NCBI GenBank assembly: GCA_024304985.1
Contig: JAMWZC010000003.1
Coordinates: 1-64,000 of the forward strand
Origin: Paracoccaceae bacterium
GTDB lineage: Bacteria; Pseudomonadota; Alphaproteobacteria; Rhodobacterales; Rhodobacteraceae
DNA: 64,000 nucleotides
Direction of reading: 5' to 3'
Shown: positions 40,355 through 49,884 of the stretch, piece by piece
Layout: every line of letters starts with the position of its first letter
How positions within the stretch are numbered: the stretch's first letter is position 1
Translations under genes and position numbers: made by a program
The notes under the pieces: generated by a model
Seen by the model: only the letters and a program-made list of their open reading frames with translations
What the model was told of the DNA's origin: nothing
Database searches by the model: none

Positions 40355-42334
40355 CTATCTGCCCCGTTTGGTGAAGGTAATCTTGTCCATCAGCGCATCA
40401 AGTGCGCTGCGTTCATCGCGGTTGATTCGTGCCCCGTTGGGGCCGGTATCGTATTCGGTGCGGTCCTGCTGCTGGCTGCGCAGGGCGCGGTTGCGGGCCT
40501 CGGCGGCCTGACTGAGCCGCCATGTCACCGCCTCGTCGGCAAGCCCCTCAAGATCTTCCTCCGCCTCGGCGATTTCCGAGATGAGGCCGCGCTGACAGGT
40601 CAGCTTGGCCAGTTCCTCGGCCACCGTCATGCGGGCCATCTCGGTATTGCCGGGCTGGCGCACGGGGGGCACGATACGGACATGGGGAAGCGCGAAGAGG
40701 CTTTCAAGAAGCTGCGCGCCAACTTCCTGCTCCAGAGACGCGCGCAGCGCATCGGGATCGTGCCCATGGGACATCGCCGTGCGCAAGAGCGCATCGCGCA
40801 GGGCGGCATGGCCTGCGCCCTGACAGTCCATCTGTTCGATCTGGCCCTCGAATTCCTCGATCACGGCGGGGGTGGTGATGAGCGTGGCGAAGATCACCGC
40901 CTCGCGCAGATGATCCTCGACCCCGTCCCCGGCCTGCGCCAGCAGCGAGGATTTGGTGCTGCTCTGCGGCACGGGGGCGGGTTGCCAGCGCGAGCTGCCG
41001 GGCGTCCAAGCGGGTCGGGCGGCGCGGGCTGCGGTATTGGCGCGGCGGCGGGTGCCGAACAGTTCCCAGCGCATTTCCTTGAGCGCCTCGCCATAATGGG
41101 CGCGGATCGAGGGGTCCTTGATCAGCTTGATCTTTTCGCGCAGCGCCTTGTCGAGCGTGGCGCGGCGTTCGGGGCTGTCGAAGACCTGTCCTTCGGTTTC
41201 ACGCCGCCAGAGCAGATCGACCATTGGCACCGCCTGATCCAGCAGCGCCTGCATCGCCCCTGCCCCGCTGGCGCGGATCAGATCGTCGGGGTCCTTGCCT
41301 TCGGGCATGACGGCAAAGCGCAGGGATTGGCCCGCCTCAAGCAGCGGCAGGGCAAGGTCGATCACCCGCAGCGCGGCGCGGATGCCTGCGGAATCGCCGT
41401 CCAGCGCGATGATCGGTTCTGGCGCAATGCGCCACATCAGTTGAAGCTGGGTATCGGTGACGGCGGTACCCAGCGGGGCCACGGCGGCGGTGAATCCGGC
41501 TTCGGACAGGGCGATCACGTCCATATAGCCTTCGGCCACGATCAGCGGTTTGCCCTTGCCCGCCGCCTCGCGCGCGGCGGCGAAGTTATAGAGGTTGCGG
41601 CCCTTGTCGAAAAGCTCCGTATCCGGCGAGTTCAGGTATTTCGCATTGTCATTGGGGTCCATCGCGCGACCGCCAAACGCGATGCAGCGCCCGCGCGCGT
41701 CGCGAATGGGGAACATGATGCGGTTGCGGAATACGTCATAGGGCCGTTTGCCGGTGTTCGAGGATTTGGCAAGGCCCGCGGCAAGGATCAGATCCTCAGG
41801 CACGTTCTTGGCGGTCAGGTGATCCCACAGACCCTGCCAGCCATCGGGGGCAAACCCGATCCCGAACCGTTCCAGCGCGTCGGCTTTCAGACCGCGTTTG
41901 GCAAGGTAATCGCGCGCCGGTCCCGCGGCCCCTGTCCGCAGTTGCAGGGCGAAGAACTGCGCCGCCTGTTCCATCACCTCGACAAGCTGGGTGCGGCGGT
42001 CGGCCTTTTGCTGGGCCTGCGGGTCGCGGGCGGGCATTTGCATCCCGGCTTCGCGAGCCAGAATCTCGACCGCTTCCATGAAGCCCACGTTTTCCGTCTC
42101 GCGCACGAAGGAGAGCGCGTCGCCCTTGGCGTGGCAGCCGAAGCAATAGTAATAGCCTTTGCGGTCATCCACATGGAAAGACGCGCTTTTTTCCTGATGG
42201 AAGGGGCAAGGTGCCCACATGTCGCCCTTGCCCTGATTGGACTTGCGCATGTCCCACATGACCTTGCGCCCCACCACCTGAGACAGGCTGATGCGGGTGC
42301 GCAATTCATCAAGGAAACCGGGTGGCAGACTCAT
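40355..42334 (-). CDS. dnaG: DNA primase
   Basis: A 659-residue primase that makes RNA primers at the replication fork. The N-terminal zinc-binding domain shows CPFH...YYYCFGCHAKGD. The catalytic core carries the TOPRIM motifs LIVAEGYMDVIALSEAGF and IALDGDSAGIRAA. The C-terminal helicase-binding domain is divergent, as usual in this class. The ATG gives MSLPPGFLDELRTRISL, the normal start. rpoD follows 159 bases downstream. Confidence 0.97.
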   Translation of the reverse strand: MSLPPGFLDELRTRISLSQVVGRKVMWDMRKSNQGKGDMWAPCPFHQEKSASFHVDDRKGYYYCFGCHAKGDALSFVRETENVGFMEAVEILAREAGMQMPARDPQAQQKADRRTQLVEVMEQAAQFFALQLRTGAAGPARDYLAKRGLKADALERFGIGFAPDGWQGLWDHLTAKNVPEDLILAAGLAKSSNTGKRPYDVFRNRIMFPIRDARGRCIAFGGRAMDPNDNAKYLNSPDTELFDKGRNLYNFAAAREAAGKGKPLIVAEGYMDVIALSEAGFTAAVAPLGTAVTDTQLQLMWRIAPEPIIALDGDSAGIRAALRVIDLALPLLEAGQSLRFAVMPEGKDPDDLIRASGAGAMQALLDQAVPMVDLLWRRETEGQVFDSPERRATLDKALREKIKLIKDPSIRAHYGEALKEMRWELFGTRRRANTAARAARPAWTPGSSRWQPAPVPQSSTKSSLLAQAGDGVEDHLREAVIFATLITTPAVIEEFEGQIEQMDCQGAGHAALRDALLRTAMSHGHDPDALRASLEQEVGAQLLESLFALPHVRIVPPVRQPGNTEMARMTVAEELAKLTCQRGLISEIAEAEEDLEGLADEAVTWRLSQAAEARNRALRSQQQDRTEYDTGPNGARINRDERSALDALMDKITFTKRGR

Positions 42335-42422
42335 GCCCGTGACTATAGGGGCTGCATCCCGGCTTTGCTATGGCCGGACGCGCGATGAACTGTGGAAAAC
42401 CGAAAGGAACGCCGGACGCGGA

Positions 42423-42758
42423 TCAGGGCTTGTAGCCGAGGCACTGCGTCTCGAACGCGGTCGCGACCTCGGCCGTCATCTGCTCGGGCGGCAGCGTGTA
42501 GATCCAGCCTACAAGCACCGAGACGGAGGGCGCGTATTTCGGGTCGATCCCGCTGTCGCTGGCTTCGAGCCGGGACGTTGTCCCCGCCTCGTCAGTGCCA
42601 CCGGCGCGCAGGTCCACGGCCTGCGCCACGATCTGCGCCTGACCGGCACAACGGGCCGCACGCTCGGCATCGGTTTCGGCAATCGCGACGGTGCCGGTCA
42701 CGACCAGCAGGCTGGCGGTGATCAGGGCAAAGGGACGCATCAGGGCGGGGCGCATCAT
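42423..42758 (-). CDS. Small secreted protein of unknown function
   Basis: A 111-residue protein starting MMRPALMRPFALITASLLVVTGTVAIA, a clear signal peptide. The mature part has one cysteine near each end (RCAGQAQIVAQAV and FETQCLGYKP), probably a disulfide. ATG 42758 has AAGG nine bases upstream; an upstream TTG is less likely. No family is recognised. It lies between soxG and dnaG on the same strand. Confidence 0.72.
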   Translation of the reverse strand: MMRPALMRPFALITASLLVVTGTVAIAETDAERAARCAGQAQIVAQAVDLRAGGTDEAGTTSRLEASDSGIDPKYAPSVSVLVGWIYTLPPEQMTAEVATAFETQCLGYKP

Positions 42759-42797
42759 GTTGGACAACCTTGGGGTGACAATAGCTGCTCTAAAATG

Positions 42798-43349
42798 TCA
42801 GTCCCCGGCGCGGGCCGCAACCCCCTCCATCGCTGTCTTGAGGTCATGCACCAGCGTCTGCGCCATGGAGCGGAACACCATGATGAGAAACGCCTCATCG
42901 CCCAGCCGCGTGATCGAGGACTGCATGTGGAACAGTTCGGTGCGCGCCGTGTGGCCGGGCTGGAACACATGGGCGCGCAGGTCGATGGGGGTGAGACGCG
43001 CCAGAACCTGCGTGGCACCGGCCCCGTCCAGCCGCACCACCGCCCAGCCGTCGCTTATATCGGTCAGGGCCGCATGATCCGCCAATGCCGGATCGGGGGC
43101 TGGCCCCATCAGCAGCACATGCGCGCGCCCGAACCAGATCGCGCGGGCAGTGTCACTGCCGGTCGCCTGTCCGGGTCCGGGCAGGTCAAGGCCATGCGCG
43201 GTCTTGAGTGCGGCGCCAAGCCCTTTTGCGGGGGCGAGCGCCGTCAGGTAGCCGGGATCAACCTCGGTCACGGTCACGGTGCCGATGGTCAAGGGCAGAA
43301 TCCCCGCACAGGGGGTGGTTGCCGAAAGCGTCACGACAGGATCAGCCAC
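42798..43349 (-). CDS. soxG: Sarcosine oxidase gamma subunit
   Basis: A 183-residue subunit of heterotetrameric sarcosine oxidase, distantly related to the aminomethyltransferase fold. Recognisable blocks are ALTDISDGWAVVRLDGAGATQVLARLTPIDLRAHVFQPGHTARTEL and LGDEAFLIMVFRSMAQTLVHDL. The start is GTG and overlaps the soxA 3' end by eight bases, so translation is coupled. It is the last gene of soxBDAG. Confidence 0.93.
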   Translation of the reverse strand: MADPVVTLSATTPCAGILPLTIGTVTVTEVDPGYLTALAPAKGLGAALKTAHGLDLPGPGQATGSDTARAIWFGRAHVLLMGPAPDPALADHAALTDISDGWAVVRLDGAGATQVLARLTPIDLRAHVFQPGHTARTELFHMQSSITRLGDEAFLIMVFRSMAQTLVHDLKTAMEGVAARAGD

Positions 43350-46272
43350 GGGCGCGCCCTCCCTCGGGGTCGAGGAATACGGGATTGCAGACCTCGCACA
43401 GTGTTTCGATCTGGCGCAGGTGATCGACCATGCGGATCACCTCGCCCTGTCTGGAACGGCCCTGCTTGAGGAAAGCCAGACCGAGGACGGACTCCAGCGT
43501 GGGCGAGAAGCCGACCGAGGTGACATAACCTTGATCATTCTCACGCGTGGCGGGGGCGTCGCGGTCAAAGAGATGCGCGCCTGCGGTCAGTTGCTTGACC
43601 GCGCCCACGGGTTTCAGCCCCACCAGTTGTTCGCGGTCCGGATCGACCAGACCGGGCCGGGCGGCAGCGGCTTTGCCGATGAAATCCTTTTTCGGGGACA
43701 TCATCTTTTCCAGTCCGATATCGAAGGCGGTCGTGCGTCCGTGGATTTCGGCATGGGTGATGAAGCCCTTCTCAATCCGCAGCACATTGAGCGCCTCAAG
43801 CCCGTAGGCCCCGCCGCCCATGGTTTCGGCCAGACCGACCAAAAGCTTGAACAGGCTTTCGCCATAGCGGGCGGGCACCGCGATCTCATAGGCATGTTCG
43901 CCCGAGAAGGAGATGCGGAACAACCGCCCGGCGACGCCCTGCACCGCCACGTCGCCACAGGCCATGAAGGGGAATGACTCGTTGTCGATAGGCGTGTCGA
44001 GCAGCTTGTTCAGCAGATCGCGCGACTGTGGCCCCGCCACGGCGAACTGGGCCCAATGTTCGGTGACCGAACAGAAGCTGACATCCAGATCGGGGCGCAA
44101 GGCTTGGTGCACGAAATCCAGATGGCGCATCACCTGCCCTGCGGCGGCGGTGGTGGTGGTCATCACATAGTGATCCGGGCCCAGCCGCGCGGTGGTGCCG
44201 TCATCCATGACATGCCCATCCTCGCGCAGCATCAACCCGTAACGCACGCGGCCCACGGGCAGGGTCGAGAACATGTTGGTATAGACGAAATCCAGCAAAG
44301 CGCCTGCGCCCGGCCCCTTGATGTCGATCTTGCCAAGGGTCGAGACATCACAGATGCCCACGGCATTTCGCACCATCATGACTTCACGGTCGCAGGCTTG
44401 CCGCCATGTCGTCTCACCCGCTTTGGGGAAATAGCTGGGGCGATACCAGAGCCCTGCCTCGATCATCGGGGCACCTGCGGCGAGGCTGGCGCGGTGCGAG
44501 GTGGTGAAGCGTTGCGGCGCGAAGCCCGCGCCCTGCCCGCCCGCGCCCATGGCGGCGATGGTGACGGGGGCGTAAGGTGGACGGAAGGTGGTGGTGCCAG
44601 TCTCGGGGATGCCGCGCCCGGTGGCGTCGGCCAGCACGGCCAAGGCTGCGACGTTGGAATTCTTGCCCTGATCGGTCGCCATGCCTTGGGTGGTATAGCG
44701 CTTCATGTGCTCGACCGAGCGGAAGTTTTCCAGCGCCGCCTGTTTCACATCCTTGACCGTCACGTCGTTCTGGAAATCCAGCCAAGCGCGCCCCTTGCCC
44801 GGCACGGTCCAGAGGGGCGTGATGCGATAGGGCGTATCCTCGGCCGCGGGGATCGTGGCCTCGGCGGCTGTCAAACCCAGATCGGCAAGGGTTTGGGCGG
44901 CGACGCGCGCGCCCTCGGCCAGACAGCCGTGGGTGGACATGGTGCCGTTGCAAGCTCCCGCCGCGACCAGACCGGGAATGGCACCGGGTGTAGGGGTGAA
45001 GCTGGCAAGCGTATCGTTCCAGGTGGGCCGACCGTTCATATGGCAGGTCAGATGCACCGTCGGGTTCCAGCCGCCCGACATGGCAAGGCAATCGGTGCGC
45101 AGCTTGTCGATGCCCGAGGTAGTGGCGATGCTGACCGCTTCCAGCCGTTTGCGGCCATGCGCCTCAATGACCTGCGCGCCTTTGTAGAAGGGGATATCCA
45201 GCGTCGTGGTGGCCTCCGGGCGGCTGTCGATCAGAGCGGTGACATGCACGCCTGCGGCCAAGAGATCGGCGGCGGTGCGGTGGGCGTTGTCGTTGTTGCC
45301 GAACACCGTCACGGCCTGACCGGGGCTGACGGCCCAGCGGTTGATATAGGCGCGCACGGCCCCCGCCATCATCACGCCGGGGCGGTCATTGTTGCGGAAG
45401 GCGATGGGGCGTTCCAGCGCCCCTGCGGCCAGCACGGCGCGACGCGCCACGATGTTCCAGAAGGTTTCCTTCGCAGCCCCCGGCCTCGCTGCCTCGGCGG
45501 GGCTTGCGCGTTCCAGCGCACCATAGGTGCCCTGATCGTATGCGCCTGTCACCGTGGTGCGGGTCATGATCCGCACATTGGGCATGGCGGCCAGGTCCGC
45601 CGTCACGGCGGCGGCCCAGTCGGCGCCGGGCTGGTCGCCGACCGAGAGCGTTTCCGCGTTCAGGCGGCCCCCGGTGCGGGTGTCTTCATCACACAGGATC
45701 ACATCGGCCCCGGCGTGGGCGGCGGTCAGCGCCGCCATCAGGCCCGCAGGCCCCGCCCCGATCACCAGAAGATCGCAATGGGCAAAGGCGCGGGCGTAGC
45801 GGTCGGTATTGGCCTGGCCCGACAGCGCGCCAAGGCCAGCCGCGCGGCGGATCAGCGGCTCGTAGAGCTTTTCCCAGAAGGCACGCGGCCACATGAAGGT
45901 CTTGTAATAGAAACCTGCCGACAGGAAGGGTGCGGCAAGATCGTTCACCGCCAGAAGGTCAAGGTCGAGCGAGGGCCATGCGTTCTGCGACCGCGCCTCC
46001 AGCCCGTCATGGAGTTCCAGCGTCGTCGCGCGCAGGTTCGGCTCTTGCGCGGCGCCCTGCCCCAGCGTGACCAGCGCGTTCGGCTCTTCCGATCCGGCGG
46101 TCAGCACGCCGCGCGGACGGTGGTATTTGAAGGACCGGCCCATCAGCCGGATGTCATTGGCCAGCAGCGCCGAGGCGAGCGTGTCGCCCACGCAGCCCTC
46201 GTAACGGTGCCCGTCAAAGCGAAAGCTGATCCGCTGTCCCCGGTCGATCTGTCCGCCCTTGCCCAGCCTCAT
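43342..46272 (-). CDS. soxA: Sarcosine oxidase alpha subunit
   Basis: A 976-residue subunit of the complex that oxidises sarcosine to glycine, forming 5,10-methylene-tetrahydrofolate and H2O2. A ferredoxin-like N-terminal domain with the nucleotide motif VIGAGPAGLMAALTAAHAGADVILCDEDTRTGG (near residue 170) binds NAD. From about residue 600 a GcvT-type folate-binding domain follows (FGEHAYEIAVPARYGESLFKLL and VLRIEKGFITHAEIHGRTTAFDIGLEKM). It overlaps soxD by four bases upstream and soxG by eight downstream. Confidence 0.96.
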   Translation of the reverse strand: MRLGKGGQIDRGQRISFRFDGHRYEGCVGDTLASALLANDIRLMGRSFKYHRPRGVLTAGSEEPNALVTLGQGAAQEPNLRATTLELHDGLEARSQNAWPSLDLDLLAVNDLAAPFLSAGFYYKTFMWPRAFWEKLYEPLIRRAAGLGALSGQANTDRYARAFAHCDLLVIGAGPAGLMAALTAAHAGADVILCDEDTRTGGRLNAETLSVGDQPGADWAAAVTADLAAMPNVRIMTRTTVTGAYDQGTYGALERASPAEAARPGAAKETFWNIVARRAVLAAGALERPIAFRNNDRPGVMMAGAVRAYINRWAVSPGQAVTVFGNNDNAHRTAADLLAAGVHVTALIDSRPEATTTLDIPFYKGAQVIEAHGRKRLEAVSIATTSGIDKLRTDCLAMSGGWNPTVHLTCHMNGRPTWNDTLASFTPTPGAIPGLVAAGACNGTMSTHGCLAEGARVAAQTLADLGLTAAEATIPAAEDTPYRITPLWTVPGKGRAWLDFQNDVTVKDVKQAALENFRSVEHMKRYTTQGMATDQGKNSNVAALAVLADATGRGIPETGTTTFRPPYAPVTIAAMGAGGQGAGFAPQRFTTSHRASLAAGAPMIEAGLWYRPSYFPKAGETTWRQACDREVMMVRNAVGICDVSTLGKIDIKGPGAGALLDFVYTNMFSTLPVGRVRYGLMLREDGHVMDDGTTARLGPDHYVMTTTTAAAGQVMRHLDFVHQALRPDLDVSFCSVTEHWAQFAVAGPQSRDLLNKLLDTPIDNESFPFMACGDVAVQGVAGRLFRISFSGEHAYEIAVPARYGESLFKLLVGLAETMGGGAYGLEALNVLRIEKGFITHAEIHGRTTAFDIGLEKMMSPKKDFIGKAAAARPGLVDPDREQLVGLKPVGAVKQLTAGAHLFDRDAPATRENDQGYVTSVGFSPTLESVLGLAFLKQGRSRQGEVIRMVDHLRQIETLCEVCNPVFLDPEGGRARG

Positions 46273-46541
46273 GCGGCACCTGTGCCATGATCCGAGGCGA
46301 GCGCTGTGCCCAGCACCTCATGGGTGACGGTGTTGCGGGTCACGACCAGCCACGCGCCGCAGCCGGTTTCATGATACCACAGGTCACGGGTCACCCCGGC
46401 GGGGTTGTCGCGCAAATGCAGATAGGCGTCCCATTCTTCAGGCGTGTCATCTGCGTCGGGACGGCGCAGGGCGATGGCGTCGCCCTGGTAATAGAATTCG
46501 CGCCGGTCCCTTTCGCCGCAGATCGGGCAGGTGATCCTCAT
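46269..46541 (-). CDS. soxD: Sarcosine oxidase delta subunit
   Basis: A 90-residue zinc-binding subunit. The N-terminal CPICGERDRREF supplies two cysteines, and RDLWYHETGCGAWLVVTRNTVTHEV supplies the histidine and third cysteine. It caps the heterotetramer. Its stop overlaps the soxA start as ATGA. The length and WHxxGC-type motif are typical. Confidence 0.96.
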   Translation of the reverse strand: MRITCPICGERDRREFYYQGDAIALRRPDADDTPEEWDAYLHLRDNPAGVTRDLWYHETGCGAWLVVTRNTVTHEVLGTALASDHGTGAA

Positions 46542-46599
46542 TCTTCGTCCGTCCTTGCGGGGTCTGGCCCCGGTCCTGGTGTTGTGGGTGCGCGCACCT

Positions 46600-47853
46600 T
46601 CAGTGAAGATTGTGCTGCGACCCGGTCCCTTCTTCGTCCATAAGCCCGCGCCCTGTGCGGAAGCGGTCCAGCCGGAAGCGCGCGGCGGGGGCGTGATGCG
46701 TGTCGGTCGCGATCAGATGGGCAAAGGAGAAGCCCGACCCCGGAACAGCCTTGAACCCACCATAGCACCAGCCGCAGTTGAGATAGAGGCCATCGACAGG
46801 GGTCTTGTCGATGATCGGGCTGCCATCGGGCGTCATGTCCATGATCCCGCCCCACGAACGCAGCACCTTTGCCTTGCCGATCATCGGCATCAGGGTCATG
46901 CCCGCCTCCATCACATGCTCAACCATGGGCAGATTACCCCGGCTGGCATAAGAGGCGTAGAAGTCCAGATCCCCACCAAAGACCAAGCCGCCCTTGTCGG
47001 ACTGGCTGATGTAGAAATGGCCCATCCCGAAGCTGATGACATGGTCGATCACGGGTTTCAGCCCTTCGGTCACGAAGGCCTGCAAGACATGGCTTTCGAT
47101 CGGCAGGCGCATGCCCGCCATGGCCGCCACCTGACCCGAGCGGCCTGCGACGACGATGCCAACCTTCTTCGCGCGGATTGCACCGCGCGTTGTCTGCACA
47201 CCTTTGACGACGCCGTTTTCGATGTCGATGCCGGTGACTTCGCAATTCTGGATCAAGTCGACGCCGCGCTGGTCGGCGCCGCGCGCATAGCCCCAGGCCA
47301 CCGCATCATGACGCGCGGTGCCGCCGCGCGGGTGCAGCAACCCGCCATAGATCGGAAAGCGGGTATTGTCGAAATCGAGATAGGGCAGGTGTTTGCGCAC
47401 GCCGTCGCGATCCAGCAGCACGGCATCATCGCCCTGGTTGATCATCGCATTGCCGCGCCGGGCAAAGGCATCGCGCTGTCCGTCGGAATGGAACAGGTTG
47501 ATCAGGCCGCGTTGCGAATGCATGACGTTGTAGTTCAGATCGGCCTCCAGCCCCTCCCACAGTTTCAGGGAATGGCTGTAGAATTCGGAATTGCCAGGCA
47601 GGAAGTAGTTGGCGCGCACGATGGTGGTGTTGCGCCCGATATTGCCGCTGCCGATATAGCCCTTTTCCAGCACGGCGATATTGGTCAGCCCATGTTCCCG
47701 CGCCAGATAATAGGCGGTGGACAGGCCGTGCCCGCCCCCGCCGATGATGATGATGTCATAGTCGGATTTCGGCGCGGGGTCACGCCAGTGCGGCCCCCAG
47801 CCCCGGTTGCCCGTGAGACCCTCTGTCAGCACCCGAAGGCCCGAAAAGCGCAT
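46600..47853 (-). CDS. soxB: Sarcosine oxidase beta subunit
   Basis: A 417-residue flavoprotein, the expected length. The FAD-binding IIIGGGGHGLSTAYYLAREHG starts near residue 35. The LLHPRGGTARHDAVAWGYARGA block carries the histidines (H174, H182) near the position where FMN is covalently attached in homologues. The C-terminal WCYGGFKAVPGSG loop is typical. It holds the sarcosine-oxidising site. It is the first gene of soxBDAG, and ATG 47853 has GAGGGG upstream. Confidence 0.96.
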   Translation of the reverse strand: MRFSGLRVLTEGLTGNRGWGPHWRDPAPKSDYDIIIIGGGGHGLSTAYYLAREHGLTNIAVLEKGYIGSGNIGRNTTIVRANYFLPGNSEFYSHSLKLWEGLEADLNYNVMHSQRGLINLFHSDGQRDAFARRGNAMINQGDDAVLLDRDGVRKHLPYLDFDNTRFPIYGGLLHPRGGTARHDAVAWGYARGADQRGVDLIQNCEVTGIDIENGVVKGVQTTRGAIRAKKVGIVVAGRSGQVAAMAGMRLPIESHVLQAFVTEGLKPVIDHVISFGMGHFYISQSDKGGLVFGGDLDFYASYASRGNLPMVEHVMEAGMTLMPMIGKAKVLRSWGGIMDMTPDGSPIIDKTPVDGLYLNCGWCYGGFKAVPGSGFSFAHLIATDTHHAPAARFRLDRFRTGRGLMDEEGTGSQHNLH

Positions 47854-47981
47854 CTTGCCTGTCCCCTCTGTTCCGGTCAGTGAACCGGTTCGGGGCGGAG
47901 TTTTCAACAGGCAATCGGAAAAGCCTTGCCCGTTCGCGACAGAGTTCGTCGCATATCGCGCGCCTGTTGCGGTTGCGGGGT

Positions 47982-48020
47982 GGTCGCCCCCTTGTCCGGT
48001 CCGGACAACAAGGGGCGACC
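47982..48020 (-). terminator. Large hairpin between the dehydrogenase gene and soxB
   Basis: Two stacked stems, GGTCGCCCC/GGGGCGACC and TTGTCCGG/CCGGACAA, form a nearly continuous 17-bp hairpin with a minimal loop, starting five bases after the glutamate dehydrogenase stop. There is no T-run, so it may act through stalling, as an mRNA 3' stabiliser, or as a Rho-linked end. Confidence 0.5.
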
Positions 48021-48024
48021 TGCT

Positions 48025-49461
48025 TCAGATGCCTTTGGCCCGGTAGCTGGCGGCCACCTTGCCGATGGAGACGATATAGGCCGCCGTGCGCAGGTCCTTG
48101 ACGTCGCCGCGCGCGTGCCAGACTTCGCGCATCGACTGATAGGCAATCCGCATCGTGTCATCCAGGCCCGAGCGCACCAGTTCCAGCTCGTCCGAGCCGC
48201 GCAGGTATTTTTCCTTGAACGCAGGACGCAAGGCCCAGGCATCGCCAAGGTAGCGGTCCAGACGTTCCAATTCGTCCACCAGAAGCTGCGTGCGCGCTTC
48301 CTCGGCACGGCGCTGCATCCGGCCAAAGCGGATATGGCTGAGGTTCTTGACCCATTCGAAATAGGACACCGTGACCCCGCCCGCATTGGCATACATGTCG
48401 GGGATGATGACGGTGCCCTTGTCGCGCAGGATGTCATCGGCCCCGGCCGTGATCGGACCATTGGCGGCTTCGATGATCAGAGGCGCCTTGATCCTGTCCG
48501 CGTTGCCGCGATGGATCACGCCTTCCAGCGCGGCCGGGATCAGGATATCGCAATCCTCTTCCAGCACGAGGGCGCCGTTCTCGACATATTCGGCACCGGG
48601 AAAGCCCTTGACGCCCTGATGCTTGGCGATCCAGTCGCGGACAGCGTTCACGTCCAGACCCCGCGCATCGACCAGCGCGCCGTCACGCTCGATGATGCCA
48701 GTGATCTTGCACCCATCCTCGTCCCGCAGGAAGCTGGCCGCGTGATAGCCCACATTGCCGAGGCCCTGCACGATCACCCGCTTGCCATCCAGCGTGCCGG
48801 TCAGGCCGGCGGCGGCCATATCCTCGGGGTGGCGGAAGAATTCGCGCAGCGCGTATTGCACACCCCTGCCCGTCGCCTCGACCCGTCCGGCAATGCCGCC
48901 CGCGTTCAGCGGCTTGCCGGTCACGCAGGCTCGGGCGTTGATATCGGTGGTGTTCATCCGGGCATATTGATCGGCAATCCAAGCCATCTCCCGCTCGCCG
49001 GTGCCCATGTCGGGGGCGGGCACGTTCTGGGCCGGGTCGATCAGGTCGCGTTTGATCAACTCATAGGCGAAGCGGCGGGTGATCAGCTCCAGCTCATGCT
49101 CGTCATATTCGCGCGGATCAATCCTGAGACCGCCCTTGGAACCGCCAAAAGGCGCCTCGACCAGAGCGCATTTGTAGGTCATCAGGGCGGCCAGCGCCTC
49201 GACCTCGTCCTGATTGACGCCCATCGCATAACGGATGCCGCCTTTTACCGGCTCCATATGTTCGGAATGGACCGAGCGATATCCGGTAAATGTGTGAATT
49301 TGTCCACGCAGACGAACACCGAAACGGACCGTATAGGTTGAGTTGCAGACGCGGATCTTTTCTTCCAACCCCGGCGGCAGGTCCATCAGCGCGACGGCGC
49401 GGTTGAACATCAGATCGACGCTTTCGCGGAAGCTGGTTTCCTTGGGTTCGGTCATGCGCAT
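48025..49461 (-). CDS. Glu/Leu/Phe/Val-type glutamate dehydrogenase
   Basis: A 478-residue enzyme interconverting glutamate and 2-oxoglutarate with ammonia; the coenzyme cannot be fixed from sequence. The substrate domain shows GGIRYAMGVNQDEVEALAALMTYKCALVEAPFGGSKGG with the catalytic lysine. PAPDMGTGEREMAWIADQY follows, and the nucleotide domain has VIVQGLGNVGYHAASFL. ATG 49461 (MRMTEPK) follows GAGGGAGTG; ATG 49455 is equally possible. It lies upstream of the sox operon on the same strand, and both handle amino nitrogen. Confidence 0.93.
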   Translation of the reverse strand: MRMTEPKETSFRESVDLMFNRAVALMDLPPGLEEKIRVCNSTYTVRFGVRLRGQIHTFTGYRSVHSEHMEPVKGGIRYAMGVNQDEVEALAALMTYKCALVEAPFGGSKGGLRIDPREYDEHELELITRRFAYELIKRDLIDPAQNVPAPDMGTGEREMAWIADQYARMNTTDINARACVTGKPLNAGGIAGRVEATGRGVQYALREFFRHPEDMAAAGLTGTLDGKRVIVQGLGNVGYHAASFLRDEDGCKITGIIERDGALVDARGLDVNAVRDWIAKHQGVKGFPGAEYVENGALVLEEDCDILIPAALEGVIHRGNADRIKAPLIIEAANGPITAGADDILRDKGTVIIPDMYANAGGVTVSYFEWVKNLSHIRFGRMQRRAEEARTQLLVDELERLDRYLGDAWALRPAFKEKYLRGSDELELVRSGLDDTMRIAYQSMREVWHARGDVKDLRTAAYIVSIGKVAASYRAKGI

Positions 49462-49764
49462 CACTCCCTCTGTCCTGCGGGGCCCCGAGGTCCGCCAGCG
49501 CCACAATCGCTGCAACCTCTGAACCAAGGGTTACCAGTTGCCTCGTTTTTGTGCACCTTTTTATCAACCTTGGCGAACAGAACAGGCCAGATGCCCGATC
49601 TGCCCGGGACCAGCAGGACGCGGGCCTGCCGGAGGGGCCAGTTTCAGGCCGCACATGAAGGACAGAAGAAAGACTGATCCCCGCCATCCTGTTTCCCTGC
49701 GTGCAACAATCCGCCGAAAAACCAAGGATAAATTCCACAACATCATGTAAATGAACGGAAATTT
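49462..49764. other. Divergent intergenic region, no gene
   Basis: About 300 bases between the glutamate dehydrogenase and the TadG-like gene. It is AT-richer than its surroundings in the right half. Short frames overlapping it lack ribosome binding sites. A GG-N9-GC pattern resembling a sigma-54 promoter on the reverse strand has wrong spacing and was not accepted. Confidence 0.45.
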
Positions 49765-49793
49765 TTGCAGAGCAGCCAAATTTCAGCCATAGT
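49765..49793 (+). promoter_or_regulatory. Candidate promoter of the TadG/TadE cluster
   Basis: TTGCAG (49765-49770) and CATAGT (49788-49793) are separated by 17 bases, matching the promoter pattern of both tRNAs and hom. The start would be near 49800, leaving a leader of about 85 bases. Confidence 0.5.
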
Positions 49794-49884
49794 CCTTGGG
49801 CATTTATTACCAGTAGCAGAATTTCCTGCACCCCTGCCCCGTTAATTCTTCGGCAGGTTGATTCGAGGTCTAGTGGTTCATCCG

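Noticed and set aside
44056-46290. A 744-codon plus-strand frame opposite soxA
   Set aside because: soxA is unmistakable and overlaps soxD and soxG correctly. The antisense frame is a codon-bias artefact.
49680-49740. A sigma-54-like GG...GC promoter for the glutamate dehydrogenase
   Set aside because: The spacing between GG and GC is nine and not ten bases, and the flanking consensus is poor.
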